Below, piece by piece: positions 19,282-24,745 of a stretch of DNA of 24,745 nucleotides. Below the pieces are notes generated by a model. That model was given only the letters and a program-made list of their open reading frames with translations, ran no database searches and was not told the origin of the DNA. The translations under genes and the position numbers were made by a program. Origin of the DNA: DATKEH01 sp035546355 (GTDB lineage Bacteria > Acidobacteriota > Thermoanaerobaculia > Multivoradales > JAIOJS01); contig DATKEH010000009.1 in assembly GCA_035546355.1 (NCBI GenBank), positions 1 through 24,745 on the forward strand, written 5' to 3'. How positions within the stretch are numbered: position 1 is the stretch's first letter; the number at the start of each line of letters is the position of its first letter.

Positions 19282-21264
19282 ATGCACGAAGAGGAGATTC
19301 TCGGCAAGGCCTACGACGCGCGCCTGATGCGGCGGCTGCTCGCCTACGTGCGCCCCTACCGCGGGCCGATGGCGCTGGCGGTCGCCCTGATCATCCTCTC
19401 GTCGTTGCTGCAGCTGATCGGCCCGCTGGCGACGGCCGTGGCGCTGGACCTGTACGTGCGGCCGCTCGGCGGCGAGGGCAGGCCGGCGCCGATCAGCCTG
19501 TGGGTGGCGGAGGCGCTGCAGGCGCGCGGCGTGGTGCCGGACGCGGCGACCGGGCTCGCCGCCTGCGCCCTGGTCTACCTGCTCTCGCTGCTGCTCACCT
19601 TCGCGGTGCTCTACTGGCAGTCCTACGTCATGCAGCTCATGGGGCAGCGCATCATGCGCGACCTGCGGCGCGAGATCTTCGCCCACCTGCAACGCCTGCA
19701 CGTCGGTTTCTTCGACCGCAACCCGGTGGGCCGGCTGGTCACCCGGGTCACCACCGACGTCGACGCGCTGAACGAGCTGTTCACCGCCGGGCTGGTGTCG
19801 ATCTTCGGCGACGTGATGCTGCTGGCGGGGATCGTCGTGGTGTTGTTCTGGCTCGACTGGCGGCTGGCGGTGGCGACCTTCGCCATCCTGCCGCTGCTGC
19901 TCGCGCTGTCGCTGTGGTTCCGCGTACGGGCGCGGCAGATGTACCGCGACGTGCGGGTCAAGATCGCCCGCATCAACGCCTTCCTGCAGGAGCACCTCAC
20001 CGGCATGGGGGTGCTGCAGCTGTTCGGCCAGGAGGAGCGAGCGGCTGGCGAGTTCGCGGTGATCAACCGCGAGCACCGCGACGCCAACGTGCGGGCGATC
20101 TTCTACTACGCCATCTACTACCCGTCGGTAGAGCTGATCACCGCCCTCGGTCTCGCCCTGATCATCGCCTACGGCGGCGGCCAGGTGGTCGCCGGCGCGC
20201 TGTCGATCGGCGCGCTGGTCGCCTTCCTCCAGTACGCCCAGCGCTTCTACGAGCCGCTCGCCGACCTGTCCGAGAAGTACAACATCCTGCAGGCGGCCAT
20301 GGCCTCCTCGGAGCGCATCTTCCGCCTGCTCGACACCTCGCCGGCGGTGCCGGCGCCGCCGGCGGGCTACCGGCCGCAGCCGGCGGGCGCGGCGACCCCG
20401 GGAGGAGCGGTAGCCGATGCGCCGCCGCCGGTGCGGGGTGCGATCGAGCTCGATCGCGTCGGCTTCTCCTACCAGCGCGGTGAGCCGGTCCTGCGAGACG
20501 TGTCGTTCCGCGTCGCACCGGGCCAGACGGTCGCCGTCGTCGGCCACACCGGTGCCGGCAAGACGACCCTGACCAGCCTGCTGTTGCGCTTCTACGACGT
20601 GGAGTCGGGCGCCGTGCGGGTGGACGGGGTCGACGTGCGCGAGTGGGACCTCGAGGCGTTGCGGCGCAGCCTCGGCCTGGTGCTGCAGGACGTGTTCCTG
20701 TTCTCCGGCACGCTGGCCGACAACATCCGGCTGGGGGAGGCGTCCCTCTCCGAGGAGCGGTTGCGCTGGGCGGCGGGAGAGGTACGGGCGCTCGACTTCA
20801 TCGAACGGTTACCCGACGGCCTGCAGACGCTGCTGCGCGAGCGCGGCGCCGGCCTGTCGGTGGGGCAGAAGCAGTTGATCGCCTTCGCCCGGGCGCTCGC
20901 CTTCGATCCGCCGATCCTGATCCTCGACGAGGCGACCTCGTCGATCGACACCGAGACCGAGCAGCGGATCCAGGAGGCGCTGGACCGGCTGCTGCGCGGT
21001 CGCACCAGCCTGGTCATCGCCCACCGCCTGTCGACAGTGCAGCGTGCCGACCAGATCCTGGTCTTCCACAAAGGGGAGCTACGCGAGCAGGGGACCCACC
21101 AGGAGCTGTTGGCGCGGCGCGGCATCTACTATCGCCTCTACCTGCTGCAGTACCGCGACCAGCTGGTGGCGGAGGTGCCGGCGGAGGCTGCCGAGGCAAC
21201 CGCCGCGCCGCCACCGGCGCCGCCGGAAGCGGTCACCGCGCCCCCCGAGACCGGCGGCGACTGA
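19282..21264 (+). CDS. ABC exporter half-transporter (MdlB/MsbA-like, type IV fold)
   Basis: The 660-residue protein has an N-terminal six-helix membrane domain (about residues 20-335) and a C-terminal ATPase domain (about 388-625). The ATPase shows Walker A GHTGAGKTT (421-429), a Q-loop in LVLQDVFLFSGT, signature LSVGQKQ (525-531), Walker B ILILDEATSSID (545-556) with the catalytic Glu, and the H-loop IAHRLST. It is therefore a functional ATPase half that works as a dimer. The linker before the ATPase (~353-385) and the last ~35 residues are rich in Pro and Ala. The closest remembered relatives are MdlB-type and lipid/multidrug exporters. The substrate is unknown. No second half-transporter is adjacent, so a homodimer is more likely. 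It starts at ATG 19282, apparently leaderless. Confidence 0.9.
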   Translation: MHEEEILGKAYDARLMRRLLAYVRPYRGPMALAVALIILSSLLQLIGPLATAVALDLYVRPLGGEGRPAPISLWVAEALQARGVVPDAATGLAACALVYLLSLLLTFAVLYWQSYVMQLMGQRIMRDLRREIFAHLQRLHVGFFDRNPVGRLVTRVTTDVDALNELFTAGLVSIFGDVMLLAGIVVVLFWLDWRLAVATFAILPLLLALSLWFRVRARQMYRDVRVKIARINAFLQEHLTGMGVLQLFGQEERAAGEFAVINREHRDANVRAIFYYAIYYPSVELITALGLALIIAYGGGQVVAGALSIGALVAFLQYAQRFYEPLADLSEKYNILQAAMASSERIFRLLDTSPAVPAPPAGYRPQPAGAATPGGAVADAPPPVRGAIELDRVGFSYQRGEPVLRDVSFRVAPGQTVAVVGHTGAGKTTLTSLLLRFYDVESGAVRVDGVDVREWDLEALRRSLGLVLQDVFLFSGTLADNIRLGEASLSEERLRWAAGEVRALDFIERLPDGLQTLLRERGAGLSVGQKQLIAFARALAFDPPILILDEATSSIDTETEQRIQEALDRLLRGRTSLVIAHRLSTVQRADQILVFHKGELREQGTHQELLARRGIYYRLYLLQYRDQLVAEVPAEAAEATAAPPPAPPEAVTAPPETGGD

Positions 21265-21270
21265 GCGGTT

Positions 21271-21283
21271 CGAGCGTGGCTCG
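21271..21283. terminator. Possible bidirectional hairpin between ABC exporter and lipoprotein gene
   Basis: CGAGC-GTG-GCTCG forms a five-base stem in the 24-base gap between two convergent genes. It lacks a T-run, so the call rests mainly on position. Confidence 0.3.
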
Positions 21284-21288
21284 CTTGG

Positions 21289-21828
21289 CTAGTTCGTCTC
21301 GACCGCGCCGCCGGTCCCCTCCACCTCGCCCACTACCAGCAGCAGCTGGTCTACGCGCTGCTGGGTGTCGTCGCCTTCGGGGTAGCGGAACCGGTAGGTG
21401 ATCGGGCGGTCGCCCTGCGGGTGGAGGGCGAGGATGCGCGCCTCCTCCACCGGCTGGCCGTCCTCGACGTAGCGGCCGCGCGCGGTGTAGGCGGTACCGA
21501 ACGGGGTCACCAGCTCGCGGTTGCCGAAGAAGCGGCCCTCCGGCAGCGCCTCGAAGGCCTCCTTCTGGGCCTTGGCCTGGTCCAGCAGGTCGACGCCGGC
21601 CTCGGGCGGCGCCACCTCGACCGAGAGCCGCCCTTCGCTGCCGCGTTGCGAGCGGCAGCCGAGCACCAATTGCTCGCCCCGGTTGACCAGCACGTCGCAG
21701 GCGGCCGGTAGCTGCGCGATGGCGATGGCGAGGCCGGGGCTCTCCACCCGCCGCGGCGCCGCGGGGCTGTCGGCGCGGCAGGCCGCCAGCAGCAGCAGGC
21801 AGGGGAGCAGGCATGCGGTGCGGGTCAC
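21289..21828 (-). CDS. Predicted lipoprotein of unknown function
   Basis: The product has 179 residues from a GTG at 21828 preceded by GAGGAGGA. It has a classic lipoprotein signal (TRTACLLPCLLLLAAC) with the lipobox cysteine near residue 17. The mature part has two cysteines (ACDVLVNRGEQLVLGC) that could form a disulfide. It also has a repeated pattern of beta-strand-like segments (GRLSVEVAPPE, ITYRFRYPEGDD, RVDQLLLVVGEVEG). No catalytic motif is evident and I do not recognise the family. It is expected to be anchored in the inner or outer membrane, facing the periplasm. It converges with the ABC exporter and is divergent from the PDC-like gene. The open frame extends far upstream of 21828, but that part is out-of-frame noise from other genes. 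Confidence 0.75.
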   Translation of the reverse strand: MTRTACLLPCLLLLAACRADSPAAPRRVESPGLAIAIAQLPAACDVLVNRGEQLVLGCRSQRGSEGRLSVEVAPPEAGVDLLDQAKAQKEAFEALPEGRFFGNRELVTPFGTAYTARGRYVEDGQPVEEARILALHPQGDRPITYRFRYPEGDDTQQRVDQLLLVVGEVEGTGGAVETN

Positions 21829-21856
21829 GAGTCCTCCTCGCCGGGCGCAACTGACG

Positions 21857-21873
21857 GGCGGCGCTGCGCCGCC
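21857..21873. repeat. Perfect GC-rich hairpin in the divergent gap before the lipoprotein gene
   Basis: GGCGGCGCTGCGCCGCC can fold into a 7-base stem with a 3-base loop. It lies 29 bases upstream of the lipoprotein start, probably within its 5' leader. A TAGGGT -10 candidate for that gene (21902-21897) lies further upstream. A regulatory role is unproven. Confidence 0.35.
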
Positions 21874-22020
21874 GGGCGCCCCCGGCCTACGGCGCGACCC
21901 TACCATCGTCGCAGCGGCGGCCGCGGATAGACTGGAAGGACTGGCGGCGGATTCGAAGACCCCGCCTCGTCCGTTCGAGGCGACCTTTGTTCGCGACCGA
22001 AGTCGACCTGGAGGATGCGC

Positions 22021-22620
22021 ATGCGGGCCACGAGAGTCCCCTTGCTCGTCGCGGCTCTCCTCATCGGAGTGGGCGGCGGGGCGACGGCCGCCGACGACCT
22101 GGAGGTGGTCTTCGGCGACCCGGGGTTGCCGGCCAAGCAGAAGGCGCTGCTGGTGCGGTACGCCCGCACCGTGCGCACCTGGGCGATGGTGCAGCGGGTG
22201 GTCCAGGCGGTGCGGGAGCAGAACGCGCGGCAGCTCGCGCCGGAGCGCATCGAGGAGCTGGAGCGGTCGTGGGCCGCCGGACAACCGCCGCAGGACCTGC
22301 TCGTGGAGCTCGCCTCGAATCCGTGCGCCCAGGCGCTGCAGACCCTGATCGCCGCCAACCCCGGCTACTCGGAGGCTCAGGTCGCCGGCGACCGGGGGGT
22401 CGTCGTCTGCATGTCCGGGCGTGCCGACGGCTATTGGCAGGGCGACGATCCGGAGTGGGTCGGCGCCTTTGCCGACGGCCACGGCGCCATCTACATCGGC
22501 GCGCTGCGCAAGGAGCCCGTCAGCGGCGCCCGGTTCGTCCCGATCGCGGTGCCGGTGCTCGACGGCGGCCGCGCCATCGGCGTGCTCACCGTCTTCCGGC
22601 TGTTCGGCACTGCCGAGTAG
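22021..22620 (+). CDS. Secreted PDC-sensor-like protein
   Basis: The 199-residue protein begins with a cleavable signal (MRATRVPLLVAALLIGVGGG, probably cut after ATA or ATAA near residue 24). The rest looks like a periplasmic PDC/Cache-like sensor domain. It has an N-terminal helical part with NPCAQALQTLIAANPGYSEA, then strand-rich GVVVCMSGRADGYWQGDDPEW, and a C-terminal VPIAVPVLDGGRAIGVLTVF. There is no transmembrane helix or signalling output domain after it, so it is a stand-alone soluble binding protein. The ATG at 22021 is chosen because GGAGG lies six bases upstream; an ATG at 22015 is too close to it. A -10 candidate TAGACT (21928-21933) lies ~90 bases upstream. The ligand is unknown. 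It may be read together with the microprotein and deaminase genes. Confidence 0.75.
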   Translation: MRATRVPLLVAALLIGVGGGATAADDLEVVFGDPGLPAKQKALLVRYARTVRTWAMVQRVVQAVREQNARQLAPERIEELERSWAAGQPPQDLLVELASNPCAQALQTLIAANPGYSEAQVAGDRGVVVCMSGRADGYWQGDDPEWVGAFADGHGAIYIGALRKEPVSGARFVPIAVPVLDGGRAIGVLTVFRLFGTAE

Positions 22621-22679
22621 CGCCGCCCGTGCGACCCCGTTCGGTTCGGCGGTCCCGCGCCGGGGCCCGCCCGCGATGG

Positions 22680-22685
22680 TAGAGT
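22680..22685 (+). promoter_or_regulatory. -10-like element before the microprotein gene
   Basis: TAGAGT (22680-22685) lies 15 bases before the ATG at 22701, with a GGAGGAG ribosome binding site between. It could start a separate transcript for the microprotein and deaminase. Confidence 0.35.
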
Positions 22686-22700
22686 CCCGGAGGAGCCTTG

Positions 22701-22811
22701 ATGAGCGAATTCGGTGTGGCGCTCGTCGTCCTGGTCGTCCTGCTGGCCGCCGCCGGGGTGTGGGGCGTGATCCGCTACCGGCGGGGGCGCGGAAGGGGGC
22801 CGCGCCGGTGA
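22701..22811 (+). CDS. 36-residue single-helix membrane microprotein
   Basis: An open frame from ATG 22701 to TGA 22811 encodes a 36-residue peptide. After MSEFG comes a single hydrophobic helix (VALVVLVVLLAAAGVWGVI), then a strongly basic tail (RYRRGRGRGPRR). The positive tail predicts that the C-terminus faces the cytoplasm. GGAGGAG lies about six bases before the ATG. Its TGA overlaps the GTG start of the deaminase gene (GTGA, 22808-22811), so the two are translationally coupled. That coupling, the ribosome binding site and the clean membrane design support a real gene. It is too short for standard gene callers. I do not recognise it; it could be a small subunit or regulator of a membrane process. 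Confidence 0.65.
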   Translation: MSEFGVALVVLVVLLAAAGVWGVIRYRRGRGRGPRR

Positions 22812-23425
22812 GCTCCTCGGGCGAGCTGGTGCTGGCGCTGCCCGAGTGGCTGCGCCCTTTCGCCAGCGACGCGGCGCCGGCTCCGGCGCTGGCCGACCGC
22901 ATGGCGCTGGTCATCGATCTCGCCCGTCGCAACGTCGAGCAGAGCAGCGGCGGCCCGTTCGCCGCGGCGGTGTTCGAGCTCCCGTCGGGCCGCCTGGTGG
23001 GCGTCGGGGTGAACCGGGTGGTGCCCAGCCGGACGTCGATCGCCCACGCCGAGATCCTGGCGCTGGGCCTGGCCCAGCAGCGGCTCGGGCAGTGGGACCT
23101 CGGAGCGCCGGGCCTGCCGCCCTTCGAGCTGGTGGCCTCCACCGAGCCGTGCGCCATGTGCCTGGGCGCGGTGGTGTGGTCGGGAGTGCGGCGGTTGGTA
23201 TGCGGGGCGCGAGACGCCGACGCGCGCGGGATCGGGTTCGACGAGGGACCGAAGAGCGGCGATTGGGTGGAGGAGCTGGCGGCGCGGGGAGTGGACGTGG
23301 AGCAGGACGTCTGCCGCGAAGCGGCGGTGGCGGTGCTCCGCGCCTATGCCGACGGGGGCGGCTTGATCTACAACGCTCGTCAGGGGGCGCCGCCGCCGCG
23401 CCCGGAAGCGGGGGGCGGCGCCTGA
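22808..23425 (+). CDS. Cytidine/guanine deaminase-family nucleoside deaminase
   Basis: The 205-residue protein of the zinc-dependent CMP/dCMP deaminase fold (COG0590-type, related to guanine deaminase GuaD and tRNA adenosine deaminase TadA) has both metal motifs. These are HAEIL (His80, Glu82 as proton shuttle) and PCAMC (Cys115, Cys118). Flanking family stretches are GGPFAAAVFE, ELVASTEPCAMCLGAVVWSGVRRLVCGARDADARGIGFDEGPK and GGGLIYNAR. The DARGIGFDEG segment favours a purine or free-base deaminase over TadA. The true substrate is not settled. The GTG start at 22808 overlaps the microprotein stop, with GGAAGGGGG eight bases upstream. Family N-termini match this start; the longer open frame is out of register noise. 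A purine-salvage role is inferred. Confidence 0.88.
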   Translation: MSSSGELVLALPEWLRPFASDAAPAPALADRMALVIDLARRNVEQSSGGPFAAAVFELPSGRLVGVGVNRVVPSRTSIAHAEILALGLAQQRLGQWDLGAPGLPPFELVASTEPCAMCLGAVVWSGVRRLVCGARDADARGIGFDEGPKSGDWVEELAARGVDVEQDVCREAAVAVLRAYADGGGLIYNARQGAPPPRPEAGGGA

Positions 23426-23452
23426 TCCCGACGCCGAGAGGGAAATCGACCG

Positions 23453-23465
23453 CGCCCGGCGGGCG
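23453..23465 (+). terminator. Possible terminator hairpin after the deaminase gene
   Basis: CGCCC-GGC-GGGCG forms a five-base stem 28 bases after the deaminase stop. No T-run follows, so it is weak evidence. Confidence 0.25.
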
Positions 23466-23483
23466 TAGGGAGTAGCGAGGCCG

Positions 23484-23501
23484 GCAGCGGCCAGCCGCTG
23501 C
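23484..23501 (+). promoter_or_regulatory. Hairpin directly upstream of a strong ribosome binding site
   Basis: GCAGCGG (23484-23490) and CCGCTGC (23495-23501) form a perfect 7-base stem with a CCAG loop. It ends one base before the AAGGAGGT ribosome binding site (23503-23510) of the next gene. It may modulate translation or stability, or mark the end of the previous transcript. Confidence 0.4.
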
Positions 23502-23515
23502 GAAGGAGGTGCCCG

Positions 23516-23989
23516 ATGGAACCAGCCCAGAGCCCGCCCCCGACCCCGCCCCCGCCGCCGAGCGGGTCGAGCGAAGACCTCGAGCACCTGCGGCTGCTGT
23601 CCATCTTCCATTACGTCGTCGGGGCGCTGGTGGCCCTGTTCGCCTGCATTCCGCTCATCCACGTCGCCATGGGCGCGTTCTTCATCGCCGGCGGTCTCGG
23701 CGGGGGCGGCGAGGACGCGGCGGTAGCCGGCGCCGTGGGATGCCTGATCATGGCCTTCGCCGCGTTCTTCGTCGCCGCCGGCTGGACCCTCGCCGTGTGC
23801 ATCCTCCTCGCTGGCAGGTACCTGTCGCGGCGGGAGAAGTACACCTTCTGCCTGGTGGTGGCGGCGATCGCCTGCCTGTTCGCGCCGATCGGCACCGTGC
23901 TGGGGGTCTTCACTATCATCGTGCTGATGCGCCCCTCGGTGAAGACCCTCTTCGGCCGCCCCGGACCGCCGCCGGCCGCCGCGGGCTGA
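23516..23989 (+). CDS. Four-helix membrane protein of unknown function
   Basis: The 157-residue protein begins with a proline-rich N-terminus (PPPTPPPPP). A short motif LEHLRLLSIFHYVVGALVALFACIPLIHVAMG follows. This motif recurs in small uncharacterised membrane proteins I have seen annotated as hypothetical. Four hydrophobic segments follow at about residues 35-62, 70-105 (a split pair around a Gly-rich GGLGGGGEDA loop) and 118-140. The C-terminus is short and Pro/Ala-rich. It has a near-perfect ribosome binding site, AAGGAGGT, five bases before ATG 23516, so it is well translated. It is followed after ten bases by the methyltransferase gene, and the two are probably one operon. The function is not known. 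Confidence 0.82.
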   Translation: MEPAQSPPPTPPPPPSGSSEDLEHLRLLSIFHYVVGALVALFACIPLIHVAMGAFFIAGGLGGGGEDAAVAGAVGCLIMAFAAFFVAAGWTLAVCILLAGRYLSRREKYTFCLVVAAIACLFAPIGTVLGVFTIIVLMRPSVKTLFGRPGPPPAAAG

Positions 23990-23999
23990 GGAGCCGTCG

Positions 24000-24611
24000 A
24001 TGCCCTTCGCCAGGGTGGCTCGGCGCTGGCTACGGCTGCCCGAGCCCTTCCGCGCCCGCCACTTCCGGCGGCGGGAGGCCTGGCGACCCGACTACCAGAT
24101 CGTCGCCGCCGCCCTGCTCGAGCGGCTGGAGTTCACCTCGGCGCTCGACGTCGGATGCGCCAACGGCTTTCTCCTCGAGGCCTTCCTCGCCGCCGGCAAG
24201 AGGGTCGCCGGGATCGAGGTCTCGCCGCAGGTGCGCGAGGTGCTGCCGCCGGCGCTGCAGGAGGTGGTGGTGATCGGCGACTTCACCAGAGCCAGCGGCG
24301 CGTGGGACCTGGTCTGCTGCGTCGAGGTCGCCGAGCACCTGCCGCCGCGCCGCTCCGAGCCGCTGGTGGCGACTCTGGCCGCCGCCGGTGAGCGCTGGAT
24401 CTACTTCACCGCCGCCGCGCCGGGACAGCGTGGCCGGGGGCACATCAACTGCCGGCCGCACGCCGAATGGCAGGCGATGTTTCGCGGCCACGGCTGGGTG
24501 CTCGACGAGGCGGCGACGGCCCGGCTGCGCGAGTCGCTGCAAGGGTTGCGTCAGGCTACCTGGCTCCGCGCCAACAGCCTGTTGCTGCGCCCGGCAGACC
24601 AGGTCGGCTAG
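24000..24611 (+). CDS. Class I SAM-dependent methyltransferase
   Basis: The product has 203 residues. The Rossmann methyltransferase core is clear. Motif I is ALDVGCANGFLLEAF (about residues 47-61). The acidic end of strand 2 is in VAGIEVS (Glu about 74). A later CCVEVAEHLPP stretch (about 104-114) matches the EVxEHL pattern of UbiG/UbiE-like and sugar or natural-product methyltransferases. The Arg-rich N-terminal helix (RVARRWLRLPEPFRARHFRRREAW) may contact membrane or RNA. GAGGAG before ATG 24000 serves as ribosome binding site; it lies just after the stop of the preceding membrane gene. The substrate cannot be named from sequence. The HINCRPHAEW segment near residues 144-153 is shared with small-molecule methyltransferases. 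Confidence 0.88.
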   Translation: MPFARVARRWLRLPEPFRARHFRRREAWRPDYQIVAAALLERLEFTSALDVGCANGFLLEAFLAAGKRVAGIEVSPQVREVLPPALQEVVVIGDFTRASGAWDLVCCVEVAEHLPPRRSEPLVATLAAAGERWIYFTAAAPGQRGRGHINCRPHAEWQAMFRGHGWVLDEAATARLRESLQGLRQATWLRANSLLLRPADQVG

Positions 24612-24745
24612 GTCGGCCGCCGTCGCCGCCGGTACGCGCGCCGCACCGCGAAGGCGCAGGCGAGCGCCCACAGGACGCCGCCGAGCCATCCCGCCAGCAC
24701 GTCGGAGGGGTAGTGGACGCCGAGCACCACCCGCGACGCCCCGAC
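24608..24745 (-). CDS. PAP2-family phosphatase, C-terminal fragment (cut by window edge)
   Basis: The last 45 residues of a gene entering from the right edge read SRVVLGVHYPSDVLAGWLGG and then a membrane helix (VLWALACAFAV) and an Arg-rich tail. This matches the third motif of the PAP2 phosphatase superfamily (SRxxxxxHxxxD), with the nucleophilic His and its Asp partner present. The family dephosphorylates phosphatidate, undecaprenyl diphosphate and similar lipids at the membrane. The start and first two motifs lie outside the window. Its TAG (24610-24608) shares bases with the methyltransferase TAG on the other strand (24609-24611), within CTAG. Confidence 0.85.
   Translation of the reverse strand, partial: VGASRVVLGVHYPSDVLAGWLGGVLWALACAFAVRRAYRRRRRPT

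Noticed and set aside
19386..21264. A second ABC half-transporter fused or adjacent
   Set aside because: Only one membrane domain and one ATPase domain are present. Neighbouring genes are unrelated.
21829..23157. Long upstream extension of the lipoprotein frame
   Set aside because: It is antisense to the PDC-like and deaminase genes. The lipoprotein signal with a ribosome binding site sets the start at 21828.

Overview
The window is very GC-rich by eye, with tightly packed genes. It encodes an aerobic electron-transport cluster, a type IV pilus motility/regulation block, molybdenum-cofactor accessory genes, an ABC exporter and several unnamed envelope proteins. An alternative complex III (ACIII) operon, a SCO protein, CtaB, DUF420 and a pilT-pilC-pilS-pilR order together suggest a Gram-negative aerobe such as an Acidobacteriota member. 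This placement is an inference from gene content; no rRNA or ribosomal marker is present.

Layout. 1-7942 (minus) is the ACIII operon in the order actA-B-C-D-E-F, followed by a small membrane protein cut by the window edge. Most junctions overlap or nearly touch, and several show stop/start overlaps such as GTGA and ATGA. 7943-8059 is an upstream region with two abutting perfect palindromes, one matching the CRP-type pattern TGTGA-N6-TCACA. 8060-8950 (minus) is ctaB (heme O synthase). It is divergent from sco (8992-9699), which is followed by a diheme cytochrome c (9845-10762). Converging on that is a MobB-MobA fusion (10766-11800) and a DUF420/CtaM-like protein (11862-12275). Divergent from these is an XdhC-family protein (12446-13318).

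13359-19033 (minus) holds pilT, pilC, pilS and pilR, transcribed in that order, with a second CRP-like site upstream of pilT. 19282-21264 is an ABC exporter half-transporter. It converges on a lipoprotein gene (21289-21828). Then, on the plus strand, come a secreted PDC-like sensor protein (22021-22620), a 36-residue membrane microprotein (22701-22811) overlapping a nucleoside/guanine deaminase-type gene (22808-23425), a four-helix membrane protein (23516-23989) and a SAM methyltransferase (24000-24611). A PAP2-type phosphatase C-terminus (minus) enters from the right edge.

How the genes work together: ACIII oxidises quinol and passes electrons to cytochrome c or directly to a terminal oxidase, whose genes probably lie beyond the left edge. 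CtaB, SCO and DUF420 supply heme and copper assembly functions for that oxidase, and the diheme cytochrome c may be an electron carrier. PilS/PilR and PilT/PilC serve twitching motility. Several genes (ctaB, sco, mobAB, xdhC, the ABC exporter and probably DUF420) have a -10-like TANNNT or GATAAT hexamer only 6-10 bases before the start codon. This suggests leaderless or nearly leaderless transcripts. No gene-free stretch exceeds 300 bases. I saw no tRNA, rRNA, CRISPR array or insertion sequence.
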